Shown: positions 1-9,885, numbered from the stretch's first letter. The stretch: 64,000 nt of DNA from Hydrogenophaga sp. (GCF_018780075.1 NZ_JADMKB010000003.1:186001-250000); one strand, 5' to 3'. Numbers and translations: made by a program. Notes: a model not told the origin generated them from the sequence alone.

Positions 1-562
1 ACCGCTTCGGCGTCACCCGGGCTGCCAACAAACGATGCCCTGCCTTCGCGACGCCCACGATGCGCTGCTCGTAAAGCGGCGCGGTCTTCACCTCGGGACC
101 GGCGTCCCGCACGATGCCGACATCGAGATCAATGCGGCCTTCCCGCAAGGCCATCGAGTCGCTGTCGCTTTCAGGAATGAAACGCAGCGTTGCGAGCGGC
201 ATTTCTCGTTGGATTTCCGCAAGCAGTGCGGCCCCATAGACGATACCCATCCCTTCGGGTGCTCGGACGATGAATTCACGCTGCATCCGAGTCAGGTCCA
301 GCCCTCCACCTGGCTGCATCAGCGCGACCGCTTCGCCGATCAAGCGCCGCACCGGCGCGCGCATCTCCTCCGCGCGAGGTGTCGGAATCAACTTTTGGCC
401 TGCACGCACAAGGATGGGATCGTCCAGCGCATCGCGGATTCTGGCCAGTTTGTGGCTCATCGCCGGAGCGCTCAGGTGCATGCGTTGCGCTGCTGCGGCA
501 ACGCTGCCCGTCGTCAACAGGGCATCCAGCGCAGCAAGGAGGTTGAGATCCAACGAGTTCAT
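1..562 (-). CDS. LysR-family transcriptional regulator, partial (N-terminal ~187 residues)
   Basis: The minus-strand frame is open from the ATG at 562 through the left edge with no stop. Translation begins MNSLDLNLLAALDALL, a typical LysR start, followed by a helix-turn-helix (SVAAAAQRMHLSAPAMSHKL, about residues 20-40) and the start of a substrate-binding domain. The C-terminus lies outside the window. It is divergent from the methyltransferase at 650 with 87 bp between the two starts, so it may control that gene, as LysR proteins often do with divergent neighbours. The effector cannot be read from this part. Confidence 0.85.
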   Translation of the reverse strand, partial: MNSLDLNLLAALDALLTTGSVAAAAQRMHLSAPAMSHKLARIRDALDDPILVRAGQKLIPTPRAEEMRAPVRRLIGEAVALMQPGGGLDLTRMQREFIVRAPEGMGIVYGAALLAEIQREMPLATLRFIPESDSDSMALREGRIDLDVGIVRDAGPEVKTAPLYEQRIVGVAKAGHRLLAARVTPKR

Positions 563-649
563 TTTGTACAGGTATTCGTTCAGAACAATGCACTGTACAG
601 AATGACCCCGTGGTTGGACACTGCGCACCCCTGAATCTCGGAGCCCGCA

Positions 650-1591
650 TTGAACCCACTCGACGCCAGCCGCACAGCCCTCGCCACATCACTGATGCGC
701 GCACTGCATTCGCGCCACGACCCCGCTCCTCTGCTTGACGACCATTGGGGTGATCGACTGGTTCCAGATACCGTTCGCACGGCGCTGTGCCAACGCGTTC
801 TCGACGGCATGCCGCCGACCGCGCGAGCCGAAGCGGCGGCGGCCCCTGCCGAACTGCTCGCCCAGTCGTTGCGCTCGAATGCCGCCTACGCCGATGTGAT
901 CACCCGGGCTCGTTATGCGGAGGACGCGCTGAAAGCCGCTGTCGAACGGGGCGCCACGCAGTACGTGATCATCGGCGCTGGCTTCGACAGCTTTGCGTAT
1001 CGGCGACCCATCTGGGCCGCCGAACTGAACGTCTACGAGATCGACCATCCCGCGACGCAAGAGATGAAGCGACAACGCTTGGCGGCATGCGGCGTCGATG
1101 CGTCGGTATCCGTTGAATTCATCGCCGCGGACCTTTCGGCCGAGACATTGGGCTCGGCCCTGGCCCGCTCTTCATTCCAACCCGGTCGATGGACGTTCTT
1201 TTCATGGCTTGGCGTGACCATGTACCTGACCCGGGAGGCGAATCTCTCTGCCCTTGCGGCGATCGCCTCATCCGCACCGGAGGGCAGCGAACTGGTGTTC
1301 AACTACGTTGACCAAGACACCCTCCATCCCGGAGCCCTCGTGGCGGAAGCGTTCAGCCAGCTGAAGTCGGCGGTGTCTTCCGCAGGTGAGGCGTTCTTGT
1401 CGGGCTTCGATCCGGCCGAGGTCAGGGAGCAGTTGCAAGCGGCGGGCTTGTTGCTCCTTGAAGACTTGAACGGCGACCAAGCCGTCGCTCGATACGATGT
1501 TTCTGGTCTGAACGGTCTGCGATCAGCGGCTGCCGCGCACATCGCACACGCCCGCGTTGCGCGCCCTTCTCCGGCGCGGATGTCTGCCTGA
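650..1591 (+). CDS. SAM-dependent methyltransferase, leucine carboxyl methyltransferase-like family
   Basis: 313 residues with a TTG start. The N-terminal part has RTALATSLMRALHSR; the SAM-binding core is at about residues 100-130 (YVIIGAGFDSFAYR, the glycine loop, then YEIDHPATQEMKRQRL), followed by a WLGVTMYL segment. This order is typical of the LCM-like (PF04072) bacterial methyltransferases. The substrate is unknown; many relatives are annotated only as class I methyltransferases. It is monocistronic, and the divergent LysR gene is its likely regulator. The 200 bp downstream (1592-1794) contain no gene I can support. Confidence 0.8.
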   Translation: MNPLDASRTALATSLMRALHSRHDPAPLLDDHWGDRLVPDTVRTALCQRVLDGMPPTARAEAAAAPAELLAQSLRSNAAYADVITRARYAEDALKAAVERGATQYVIIGAGFDSFAYRRPIWAAELNVYEIDHPATQEMKRQRLAACGVDASVSVEFIAADLSAETLGSALARSSFQPGRWTFFSWLGVTMYLTREANLSALAAIASSAPEGSELVFNYVDQDTLHPGALVAEAFSQLKSAVSSAGEAFLSGFDPAEVREQLQAAGLLLLEDLNGDQAVARYDVSGLNGLRSAAAAHIAHARVARPSPARMSA

Positions 1592-1794
1592 TCCACACCC
1601 GACACGGCTTGCCGCCGCTGGCCCGCTGCAGGTCGCCGCCGTGATCACCGCTTCTGCCCGCCAGGATGCCGCCGCGCAGGCGCTCCACGACCACGTTGTT
1701 GAAGAACTGCGGCGAGGCTGAGGTCGCCCCCGCCGCTGCGCAAGCTGCTTCCCGCGGTTCTGATCTCACGCGTTGAAGCCGACCTGTCAGGCGG

Positions 1795-2736
1795 CTATTC
1801 GACCATCGCTTCCGACCGCCACGTCTTCAGCGCCGCCTGAGTGGCCCAGTACCCCGCTTCGATGGCTTGCATTTGCGAGGGCCTGTCGGACATGCCCGGC
1901 ACATCCACCACCGGGGCGACCAACACGTCCGCCTCCGCCATCTCCGGTGCTGCAATCAGGCAGCTCTGGGACTGCATGACTTTGCCGAGCACGGCCGGCA
2001 CGTTCACGGCGGTGGCCCGAGGGCTCTGGCAGTAGATGTCGACCGCGACCACCACGTCGGCGCCCATGGCCCGTGCGAACCGGACCGGCACCAGGCTGGT
2101 GATGCCGCCGTCGATCAGGTGCCCGCCGGGGTAGGCCACCGGCACCTGCATCCCCGGCACGGCTGAAGACGCCTGTATGACCCGCCCGGCCGGGCCGCTG
2201 TCCAGCAGCAGCGGCTGCGCGCTCTGCAGATCGGTGGCAACGGCGGCGAAGCGGATGGGGAAGTTCTCGATCCGGGTGCCACCGATGAGGGTGTTGGCCC
2301 AGTTCGCGAGCTTGTCGCCCCGGATGAACCCGCCGGCTTGCCAGGTGAAGTCGAGCAAAGACGACACCTTCACGCCGAGCGCGGCCTGCCGGATCTGCTC
2401 GACGCTCAGGCCGCTGGCGTAGGCCGCGCCCACCACGGAGCCGGCCGACGTGCCGACCACGATGTCGGGGCGCATGCCGGCTTCTTCGAGCGCTCGCAAG
2501 GCGCCCACATGCGCAAACCCGCGCAACCCGCCGCCGCCCAGGGCGAGCGCGACCGTGGGGCGCTGCCCACGGGCCGGCACGGTGCGTTGGACGTCGGACA
2601 GCGTGTGCGGTTGCAGCTCGGCGGGCGCCGGCTGCCCGGTGGAGGCGAAGCCCATCGTCAGCAGCAACGCCACGAGGGGAGTTGCCCATGGGGCATGGGT
2701 TTTCAGGTGGGTTTTCATGGCGACTCGCCCGGGCAT
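1795..2736 (-). CDS. patatin-like phospholipase family protein, exported
   Basis: About 313 residues. A hydrophobic stretch near residues 15-30 ending in Pro/Ala suggests a signal peptide. The patatin hallmarks are present: the oxyanion glycine loop LALGGGGLRGFAHVG, the nucleophile elbow GTSAG, and the catalytic Asp in DGG (HLIDGGITSLVP). This family hydrolyses acyl esters of phospholipids; the length and exported form suggest an RssA-like lipase. The ATG at 2736 overlaps the stop of the upstream SDR gene (TGATG), so translation is probably coupled. An internal ATG at 2718 would give a more compact signal peptide and is a reasonable alternative start. Confidence 0.85.
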   Translation of the reverse strand: MPGRVAMKTHLKTHAPWATPLVALLLTMGFASTGQPAPAELQPHTLSDVQRTVPARGQRPTVALALGGGGLRGFAHVGALRALEEAGMRPDIVVGTSAGSVVGAAYASGLSVEQIRQAALGVKVSSLLDFTWQAGGFIRGDKLANWANTLIGGTRIENFPIRFAAVATDLQSAQPLLLDSGPAGRVIQASSAVPGMQVPVAYPGGHLIDGGITSLVPVRFARAMGADVVVAVDIYCQSPRATAVNVPAVLGKVMQSQSCLIAAPEMAEADVLVAPVVDVPGMSDRPSQMQAIEAGYWATQAALKTWRSEAMVE

Positions 2737-3521
2737 CACAAGGCGATGCTGTGTTCGCGGGCTGTTCCGGCGAACAACGGGTTGCGCGCTGCCAGCGCCA
2801 CCGCATCGGCGCCGGCCGGATACCGCAGCTGGGGCGAAGCATCGTTCGCGGCCAGCCAGACGGCTTCGGCCACGTCCCGTTCGCTCGTGGTGGCGGCGGG
2901 CTGGCCCAGCGTGGCGAAGACAGATTGGGCGTAGGGCACATAGGCCTCGGGGACCAGGCCTTGCATGCGCTCGGCGCCATTGGCCGTGAACCGGGTGGTG
3001 GGCGCATAGCCCGGCTGGACGAGCTTCACGCGCACGTTGAAGGCTTCCAGCTCAAAGGCCAGCGAAGCGGTGAAGCCTTCGATGGCGGTCTTGCTCGCCG
3101 TGTAGGCCGCCACCAGGGGCATGGGGGCCAGCGTGGCGCTGGAGGTCACGTTCACCACCAGGCCGGCGCGGCGGGCGCGAAACTGCGGCAGCACCGCCTG
3201 CGTCATGGCCATGGTGCCGAAGGTGTTGGTCTCGAAGATGTCGCGCACCGTCGCCATGGGCGTGGCTTCGAAGGCGCCGAAGAGGCCGAGGCCGGCGTTG
3301 TTCACCAGCACGTCGATGGGCCCTGCGGCCTCCAGCGTGCGGGCGATGCTCTCGGGCCGGGTCACGTCCAGCGGCAGCACCTGCAAGTTCGAAGACGGCG
3401 GCAGCAGGTCGGCGCGCGGGCTGCGCATGGTGGCCAACACCCTCCAGCCTTGGGCGTGGAAGTGGCGGGCGGTTTCGAGGCCGTAGCCGGAAGAGCAGCC
3501 GGTGATCAGAACGGTTTTCAT
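2736..3521 (-). CDS. short-chain dehydrogenase/reductase (SDR)
   Basis: 261 residues. Rossmann NAD(P) motif TGCSSGYG is at about residues 7-14, NNAG follows near residue 75, and the catalytic Ser and Tyr-x3-Lys lie in NVTSSATL and YTASK. The family oxidises or reduces alcohols and carbonyls with NAD(P)H; the substrate is unknown. I chose the ATG at 3521 because AGGAG lies seven bases upstream and the Rossmann fold begins at residue 2; an upstream in-frame start lacks this signal. It shares a 104-bp divergent promoter region with the AraC gene at 3626, its probable regulator, and is coupled to the downstream patatin gene. Confidence 0.88.
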   Translation of the reverse strand: MKTVLITGCSSGYGLETARHFHAQGWRVLATMRSPRADLLPPSSNLQVLPLDVTRPESIARTLEAAGPIDVLVNNAGLGLFGAFEATPMATVRDIFETNTFGTMAMTQAVLPQFRARRAGLVVNVTSSATLAPMPLVAAYTASKTAIEGFTASLAFELEAFNVRVKLVQPGYAPTTRFTANGAERMQGLVPEAYVPYAQSVFATLGQPAATTSERDVAEAVWLAANDASPQLRYPAGADAVALAARNPLFAGTAREHSIAL

Positions 3522-3625
3522 GTCAGAACTCCTGGTGGTTTGGTTGAGGAATGGCGCAACGATACCGGTCAAGAACCGGATTTAATACAATCAATAGTCC
3601 ATATTTCATTTGCAAGAGTCCGACC

Positions 3626-4534
3626 ATGATCGATCCCCTCACCGAAGTCATTGCCCTGATGCGACCGCGCGCGGTGTTCTCCAAGGTGATCAGCGGGGCG
3701 GGCGCCTGGGCCGTGCGTTACGCGGCCTTCGGCCAGCCGAGCTTCTGCACGATGCTGGAGGGCGAATGCGTGCTGGCGGTGGACCAGCAGGCGCCGGTCA
3801 CCTTGAAGGCGGGGGACTTCGTGTTGATGCCCGCCACGCCCGGGTTCACGCTGTCCAGCCAGGAACCCGCGGTGCCGGTGTTCCTCGACCCGAAGGACAC
3901 GCAGGGATCGGCGGCCGAGCTGCGCCATGGGCGGCAGGACGGGCCGCCCGACGTGCGCATGCTCGGTGGTTATTTCGAGTTCGACTCGCCCGATGCCGCG
4001 CTGCTGGTGTCGCTGCTGCCGGTGCTGCTGCACGTGCGCGGCATCGAGCGCCTGTCGGTGCTGGTGAAGCTGGTCCGGGAAGAGTCGCTCGACGCACGGC
4101 CGGGCCGCGAGCTGGTGCTGGCCCGGCTGGTGGAGCTGCTGCTGATCGAGGCGCTGCGCTCAACCACGGGGGACAGCGCCCCACCCGGTTTGCTGCGCGG
4201 GCTGGCCGACGCGCGGGTGGCCGTGGGGCTGCGGCTGATGCATGGGGCACCCGCGCGCACCTGGACGGTGGATGCGCTGGCCCGGGAGGCCGCGCTGTCG
4301 CGCTCAACGTTCTTCGAACGGTTCTCGCGCGCCGTCGGCCTGCCGCCCATGGAGTACCTGCTGGCGTGGCGCATGGCGCTGGCCAAGGACCTGCTGAGCC
4401 GCAGCGGCGTGACCATCGCCGAGGTGGCCGAGCGGGTGGGCTACAGCTCGGCCAGCACCTTCAGCACGGCCTTCAGCCGCCACGTGGGGCAACCACCCGG
4501 CCGGTATGCCCGCCAGCCATTGGCAGCGAACTGA
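3626..4534 (+). CDS. AraC-family transcriptional regulator with N-terminal cupin
   Basis: 302 residues. The N-terminal half resembles the AraC cupin domain, PF12852-like (FCTMLEGECVLAVD and KAGDFVLMPATPGF). The C-terminal ~100 residues hold the two AraC helix-turn-helix motifs (ALAREAALSRSTFFERFSR, then AEVAERVGYSSASTFSTAFSR). The start at 3626 removes a non-homologous leader from a longer frame. It is divergent from the SDR/patatin pair, an arrangement in which AraC regulators of this subtype commonly activate neighbouring oxidoreductase genes. The ligand is unknown. Confidence 0.9.
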   Translation: MIDPLTEVIALMRPRAVFSKVISGAGAWAVRYAAFGQPSFCTMLEGECVLAVDQQAPVTLKAGDFVLMPATPGFTLSSQEPAVPVFLDPKDTQGSAAELRHGRQDGPPDVRMLGGYFEFDSPDAALLVSLLPVLLHVRGIERLSVLVKLVREESLDARPGRELVLARLVELLLIEALRSTTGDSAPPGLLRGLADARVAVGLRLMHGAPARTWTVDALAREAALSRSTFFERFSRAVGLPPMEYLLAWRMALAKDLLSRSGVTIAEVAERVGYSSASTFSTAFSRHVGQPPGRYARQPLAAN

Positions 4535-4651
4535 TCGCTGATGGCTCCGCTGAACCAGTCCAGAGGTGGCGCGAGGTTTGCGTGCATCGATGCACCTGAG
4601 AGACGAAGGTGAAGATGAAGCAACAGACCCTGGCCGCAGCGCGGAATCGAC

Positions 4652-6427
4652 CTATTCAGGCAGTCCAGCCTTCGCCAACCCCTCGTAGTAACGCTCGCGC
4701 TGGGCGCGGCAGAGGTCGTTCGCGCAGAGCCGCTCGTTGCGGAACGACGAGATCGTGTAGTCGGGCAGCCGCCGTCTGAACTCCGCCAGCGCCGCGCGCG
4801 CGGTTTCCGTCTCGCCCAGGTTCGCGGCCGCCGCGGCGACCCACGAATGAGCCACCGCGTGCTGCGGCCGTTCGAGCACCGAGCGCTGCGCCCATTCGAG
4901 CGCTTCGCGGTCGTGGCCCAGGTGCAGATGCGCCGTCGCGGTGACGATGAAGATGCCGTTGAGATTCGGATCGCGCGGGCTGAGCCGCCGCGCCTGCTCA
5001 AGGGCGGCGATCGCTTCATCGGGCCGGCCGAGCGTGCAACGGGCATAACCGAGCCAGAACCAGGCGCTCGCATCGTTGCGATTCAGCACGATCTGGCGTT
5101 CGAGCAACTCCACCGCCTGCTCGGAGCGACCGGCCAGCGCCAGCGTCGTACCGCGCACGCCGACGACCCGTGCATCGGCGGGATCCAGCTGGAAGGCCTG
5201 TGCCGAGAGCCTGTCCGCCTGTTGCAGCCACTGCTCGCGCGTCGCGCCGCGCAGGCCCAGCCAACGCTGCGACACGTCGTAGTTGTAGGTCTGCGCCAGC
5301 AGCGCGATGGCCAGCGCCGACCCCGGGTCGCGCGCGCTCACCTGCTCGAGCAGCCGGCGCGCCTCCTGCAGCGAGTCCGGCGTCGTCCGGTTGAACTGCA
5401 GCAGCCACCGCGCCTGCAGCAACAGGTCCTGTGAGTCGGCGGAAGGCCTTGCTCGCGCACGTGCGGCTTCCACCTCCTGCAACGTCAGGTCCAGCGACCT
5501 GGCCACCGTCCCCGTGACTTGGCGGTACAGCGCGGAAACGTCGGGCAGCTCGCCGTCGATGCGGTCTGCCCACAGGGTGCGCCCGCTCTCGCTGTCGACG
5601 AGTTGCAGGGTCAGGCGCGCCGTGTCGCCCAGGCGCACCAGGCCGCCCTGGAGCACGTAGCGAACGCCGAGCTCGCGGCCCACCTGACGGGCGTCGACGT
5701 TGCGGCCGCGGTAGCTTTCCGCGGTCGCCCGGGCGATGACGAAGCTCTCGGGGATGCGCGTCAGGTCGACCGTGATCTCGTCGGTGAGCACGGTGGCCAG
5801 CCGGTCCTGCGCCGGGTCGGCGCCATCACTGGCCAGGGGGAGCACGGCGATCGACAGGCGAGGCAGCGCCGGCGGCGCCGCCGGTGCGTCGCGTTGCGGC
5901 CACCACCCAACAAGCGCTGCCGCGGCGACGACGGCGGCGGCGGCGACCGCGAGGCCACGCCAGAGCGCGACGGCAGCAGCGCCTCTCGTCAACGGCGCGG
6001 TGGTCTCACCCTCCAACTGGCCCATCGCCGTCCGAGTCGACGGGGGCGGCACCGCCGCTTCGCCAGCGGGTGTGGCCAGCCCCGCATCGCCGACGCGCGA
6101 AGCCGGCGCAGGCTCGACCGGCGCCGCGAAAACATACCCCCGCCGTGGCAGTGTCTTGATGATGTCCTGCCCGTTCTCGCCGAGCACCTGCCGGATGTCG
6201 GACACACAGCGCGTCAGCGACTCCTCACCGACCACGACATCGGGCCAGACGGCGGCCAGGAGCTCATCCTTGCCCACCGGCCGGCCTGCGGCCTCGGCCA
6301 GGTAGACCAGCACATCGAAGCTGCGCGGGCGAAGGTCAAGCCTCTGACCGGCCCGGCACAGCGTGCGGCATCCGGCATCGAGGTCGAAATCTTCGAAGCG
6401 CAAACGGGTGGAGGCTGGAACCTGCAT
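4652..6427 (-). CDS. winged-helix DNA-binding protein with transmembrane segment and TPR domain (CadC/ToxR-like)
   Basis: 591 residues. An OmpR/PhoB-type winged helix occupies about residues 8-105 (RPRSFDVLVYLAEAAGRPV, then DIIKTLPRRGYVF). A single hydrophobic Ala/Val-rich segment follows near residues 155-180. Next comes a FlgO/TolB-like domain (LSIAVLPLASDGADPAQD) and several TPR-like repeats to the C-terminus. This is the layout of one-component membrane regulators that read a periplasmic or protein signal. The gene stands alone; the signal and targets are not visible here. Confidence 0.85.
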   Translation of the reverse strand: MQVPASTRLRFEDFDLDAGCRTLCRAGQRLDLRPRSFDVLVYLAEAAGRPVGKDELLAAVWPDVVVGEESLTRCVSDIRQVLGENGQDIIKTLPRRGYVFAAPVEPAPASRVGDAGLATPAGEAAVPPPSTRTAMGQLEGETTAPLTRGAAAVALWRGLAVAAAAVVAAAALVGWWPQRDAPAAPPALPRLSIAVLPLASDGADPAQDRLATVLTDEITVDLTRIPESFVIARATAESYRGRNVDARQVGRELGVRYVLQGGLVRLGDTARLTLQLVDSESGRTLWADRIDGELPDVSALYRQVTGTVARSLDLTLQEVEAARARARPSADSQDLLLQARWLLQFNRTTPDSLQEARRLLEQVSARDPGSALAIALLAQTYNYDVSQRWLGLRGATREQWLQQADRLSAQAFQLDPADARVVGVRGTTLALAGRSEQAVELLERQIVLNRNDASAWFWLGYARCTLGRPDEAIAALEQARRLSPRDPNLNGIFIVTATAHLHLGHDREALEWAQRSVLERPQHAVAHSWVAAAAANLGETETARAALAEFRRRLPDYTISSFRNERLCANDLCRAQRERYYEGLAKAGLPE

Positions 6428-6553
6428 CTGATCTCCTCGGCCTATGAGAGGAATTTTCAGCCTTTTTCACCACGCGCGCAGGTTTCTTCATGACGGCGCG
6501 GGAGCGGTCGATGCGCAATGACAGCTCCGCCCTCACCCGCCATCGGAGGCCCT

Positions 6554-6880
6554 ATGACTCACCATCGCGCTCTGTCCATCGCAGCCACCGTCACTGCCGT
6601 GCTACTGCTCTCACCCCTTGCTTCAAACCTGCGCGCGCAACCACCCGACAGCACCGACGCTGCCGCCGTCCGCGAACTGCGCAGCCTGAAAGCGGCCTAC
6701 CTGCGCTGCGACCGGGCCGCGACCGAGCGCGTGCTCGACATGGGCGAGGCGGCGAACTGCTCGGTCATTTACGAAGCGCTGCTCAAGGTCGGCTTCGGCG
6801 GCGATTTCAAGCGTCTGCTCGCCTGGTGGCAGGCCGAGCGTGTCACCGAGGCGCGCGGCGAACGCATCACCACGCCTTGA
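6554..6880 (+). CDS. small exported hypothetical protein
   Basis: 108 residues. A clear signal peptide (Leu/Ala-rich core at residues 8-25, ending in SNLRAQ) precedes a mature region of about 80 residues with two cysteines (LRCDR, NCSVIY). Many Gram-negative exported proteins of this size are uncharacterised, and I do not recognise the family. I chose the ATG at 6554 because it places the signal peptide at the N-terminus; an upstream in-frame start adds 12 Pro-rich residues. It is divergent from the winged-helix regulator (126 bp between starts), which may control it. Confidence 0.6.
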   Translation: MTHHRALSIAATVTAVLLLSPLASNLRAQPPDSTDAAAVRELRSLKAAYLRCDRAATERVLDMGEAANCSVIYEALLKVGFGGDFKRLLAWWQAERVTEARGERITTP

Positions 6881-7079
6881 GGCAGCCAGGCCGGCCTCGG
6901 GATTTGCAGAGAACGCGCCATGGCGCGGCGGCAGCGACCAGGGCCGCCGTGAAGCCTTTGCAGAACGCCCAGTCCGGCGTCTGGGAAAAACCCATGTGCC
7001 GCCGCGCCCCGGGCCAGGCCTCCAGCGCGGCGAAGTCCTCGGCACTCAAGGGCAAGCGTTCGTTCGCCACGGAGTTCAT
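6867..7079 (-). CDS. small hypothetical protein coupled to the DUF2779 gene
   Basis: 70 residues, no recognised family. The ATG overlaps the stop of the upstream DUF2779 gene (ATGA), which is the main reason to believe it is translated. The sequence has a hydrophilic N-terminal half (SAEDFAALEAW) and a central Ala-rich segment. Its 3' end overlaps the convergent exported-protein gene by 14 bp, so it is only a moderate-confidence call. Confidence 0.45.
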   Translation of the reverse strand: MNSVANERLPLSAEDFAALEAWPGARRHMGFSQTPDWAFCKGFTAALVAAAAPWRVLCKSRGRPGCLKAW

Positions 7080-8603
7080 GGTGTGGTTCCCGCTTGTTCA
7101 AACAACGCCAGCAGCTGGCGCAACACCGCCGTCTCGCGCTGGCCATGGGCTTGCAGCGCGGCCCGGCAGGCGGTGCGCACGGTGGCGCTCTGGCCGGGTT
7201 TCTGCATCAGCGCAAACACCGCACGGGCCGAGCGCCCTGCGCCCATGTCCAGCGTGGGGTCGAGCACGATGCCCATGGCCAGCCCGGGCGCCACCGCGCG
7301 CGCCATGGAGCGGAACGACCACGAGCCCGCCATGACCGGGTGGTAGTAATGGTTGCGCGCGATCTGGAACAGGTCGACGAAACGCGGCAGCAGCGCCTCC
7401 AGCGCGGGTGCAAGGTCGTCAAACCACTGCGCCAGCTCGCGGATGCGGTTGCGCTCGAAGCCGGCGTTGTAGGCCAGCACCGCGCCCGTTGTGCCGAGCG
7501 CGCCCAGCAGCGACAGCGCAAACGCCCGGCGCGGGTCACCGCCCTGGGCCTCGGCCAGAAAGTGGTGTTCGCTCCAGGCGCCGTCCGCCGCCTGCACCGC
7601 GCAGCTCCACTGGAACGGCAGCGTCTGATAAGGCCGGGTGCCGGGCCAGATCGGCACGGCCAGGCCGATGGTGTCGAAGCGCAGGCAGTGGCGCGGATAC
7701 GGCCAGGCTTGCGCCAACGCGGCCACCTCGGGCTCCAGCAGCGGCGCGCCCTGCTGCACCGCGCGCACGGCGCGGCGCTGGCGCGGCGGGGCGAGGTGTT
7801 CGGGGCGCAGGCTCATCACATCAAAGTGGCCGGCCGCGCGCCATTCGGCGGCGGCTTCGCGCCCCAGGATGTCGAGGCTGGCCTCGGCGTGTTCGGCCGT
7901 GGCCGGCAGCGGGCAAGCCTTGCAGGTCGCTGTGAACTCGCAGCCGCTGCCCTGGTGGCAATGCGGCCCGGGCGCGGCGGCCGGCTCCGAGCCGCGTTCG
8001 CACTGACGCATGGCGCCCAGCCAATCGGCCACCGGGCGCGAGCCGAGCACGGGGCCCAGGTCCACCTCGCGGAACAGGCCGGCGTAACAACCGTGGCCGG
8101 GATAGACGAAATCGGTGTCCACCAGCAGCAGGCCCACGCTCTGCACCGCGAAGCCGCAGCGCGCGGCCACGTGGGTCCAGAGCGCGACATCGTCCACGTC
8201 GGTGTCGTCGCCCACGGTCGCGTAGCGCAGCTTGAACAGGCGCAGGCCGTTTTCACCGGCCGTCAGCACGTCGATGCGCACCTGGGCGCGGTCTTCGCTG
8301 GTCAGGCAGGCCCCCAGGATGGCCCAGCCCTCGGGCGGCACGGCGTCGCTGTCGAGGCAATTCAGGGTGTGGCGCACGGCCTGCAACCACTGCGCGGGGC
8401 TTTGAGGCGCGGCCACCGTGTCGGCGTGCGGGAACGAGGCGCGCAGGGCCGGGTCCAGGCCGGTGCCGGGTTCTGGTTCAGCGGGCGCTGACGCTGCCGC
8501 GGACACGCCGCGTTGCAGCTGACGGCGCGACAGCCAGAAACGGCGCTCGCAGCTGCGCCAGCGGCGCAGGTCGTCGGTGTTGAGGGGCGGAGCAAAAACC
8601 ATG
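7076..8603 (-). CDS. DUF2779 family protein (probable RecB/RNase H-type nuclease with Fe-S cysteines)
   Basis: About 508 residues from the ATG at 8603. The C-terminal part (LPFQWSCAVQ, VLAYNAGFERNRI, FVDLFQIARNHYYHP) matches DUF2779 and has the spacing of an RNase H-like 3'-5' exonuclease fold. Upstream is a RecB-like part with a Cys group (CHQGSGCEFTATCKACPLP) that could hold an Fe-S cluster, as in Cas4/AddB-type nucleases; this is inference. The minus-strand frame continues open to 9589, but that extension lies opposite the GST gene and is not used. Biological role unknown. Confidence 0.75.
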
Positions 8604-8770
8604 GGCGCTACCAGACAAAGCCGACACAGAGCCGGACCGTGAACAGGACAAAGAGCACAGCGCCAGGGCGCAGCACGCCATGGCATCGGTGGACAGCTGC
8701 TGTTTAGCAAGCAACGTGCAAGCCCAGCGGCCCGATCCAGCGTGGCGCGGGTCTTGCAGACCGGCCCCGC

Positions 8771-9415
8771 ATGACGCTCCAGTTCCACATGACCCCCGGC
8801 TCCTGCACCACCGGCATCCACATCCTGCTCGAAGAGCTGGAGCTGCCGTTCCAGGTGAGCATCGTCAACCTGCAGGCGGGCGACCACCGAAAGCCCGCCT
8901 ACCTTGCGATCAACCCCAGGGGCACGATCCCGACCCTGGTGCTCGACGACGGGAGCGCCCTCACCAGCTTTCCGTCCATCGCCTGCTGGCTGGCGCGGCG
9001 CCACCCGCGCAAGCGCCTGCTGAGCGACGACCCCTTGGTGGCCGCGCGCACGCTGGAACTGCTGGATTGCGCGGTGAACACGGTGCATGGCCAGGGCTTC
9101 ACGCGCATCTTCACCACCGAGAGCTACCTGCCCGAGGGTCTGGACCCGGCCGAGACGTCCCGGTGGGCGGCAGCGATCACAGCGCAAGGCCAGGCCATCG
9201 TGCGCGAAGCCTTTGTCGTGGTCGAAGCCAGTCTGCCCGAGACCGGTTACGCCATGGGCGCCGACTTCACAATCGCCGACGCGGCCCTGTTCTACGTGCT
9301 CTTCTGGGCCAGCAAGACCAACCTGCCCATGCCGCCGCGCTGCCAGGCCCTGTTCGAACGCGTCCGCGCACGCCCGGTGGTGAACCAGGTGCTGCGCGAA
9401 GAAGGCTACCGCTGA
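8771..9415 (+). CDS. glutathione S-transferase family protein
   Basis: 214 residues. A thioredoxin-like N-terminal domain carries a Cys in the beta-GST position (PGSC, residue 12) and the conserved cis-Pro region (NPRGTIPTLVLDDGS). An all-helical C-terminal domain contains ADFTIADAALFYVL, the conserved N-capping/hydrophobic-staple region. The family conjugates or reduces with glutathione; the substrate cannot be inferred. It is probably co-transcribed with the small gene at 9445, 29 bp downstream. Confidence 0.88.
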   Translation: MTLQFHMTPGSCTTGIHILLEELELPFQVSIVNLQAGDHRKPAYLAINPRGTIPTLVLDDGSALTSFPSIACWLARRHPRKRLLSDDPLVAARTLELLDCAVNTVHGQGFTRIFTTESYLPEGLDPAETSRWAAAITAQGQAIVREAFVVVEASLPETGYAMGADFTIADAALFYVLFWASKTNLPMPPRCQALFERVRARPVVNQVLREEGYR

Positions 9416-9444
9416 AGCCACCCACCCGACCAACAGGACACACC

Positions 9445-9885
9445 ATGAGCAAGACCGAGCTGCTGAGCCGCAACCGCGTGATCCTCTGCCACTTTGACGA
9501 CTACAGCCACGCGCTGCTGTTTCCGCGCTGGGCGCACGGCATGCTCTGGCCGCAAGCCCTGCCCGAAGGCGCCGAGCCCATGGCCACACCGGTCGCCGAG
9601 CCTGCGGGGCACGAGGCCGTAACGCTCAAACAGATCGTGGTGGAAGACACCGGTCTGAACCCCGACGAATTGACCACCACGGACGACTTTCAGGCCTGGT
9701 TCCAGACACCCGACGGCCCGCTGCGCGTGCACCTGCTGCGCTTCACCACCCCCGACGCGCCCAAGCCCGCGATCACCGCGCTCGGCGGCACGTTCAAGGC
9801 ACTGAGTGAACTGCGCGGTGGCGCCATGGCCGAGCTGCTGCTGTTGCGCGAAGCGTTCCGGCTGGTCGGTGGCGGGCCGTCCTAG
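9445..9885 (+). CDS. conserved hypothetical protein downstream of GST
   Basis: 146 residues, no recognised family and no signal peptide. The sequence is acidic and compact (VILCHFDDYSHALLFPRWAHG near the N-terminus). The ATG at 9445 lies shortly after the GST stop, with ACAGGA upstream as a possible ribosome binding site. Its stop overlaps the stop of convergent modC by two bases, so transcription of the two units runs head-on. A function in the nitrogenase system is possible from position only. Confidence 0.6.
   Translation: MSKTELLSRNRVILCHFDDYSHALLFPRWAHGMLWPQALPEGAEPMATPVAEPAGHEAVTLKQIVVEDTGLNPDELTTTDDFQAWFQTPDGPLRVHLLRFTTPDAPKPAITALGGTFKALSELRGGAMAELLLLREAFRLVGGGPS

Noticed and set aside
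1592..1794. Possible gene remnant between the methyltransferase and the patatin gene
   Set aside because: Short frames on both strands, but I could not match any to a known family.
8603..9589. N-terminal extension of the DUF2779 gene by over 300 residues
   Set aside because: The extension is antisense to the GST and downstream gene; the domain begins at the ATG at 8603.
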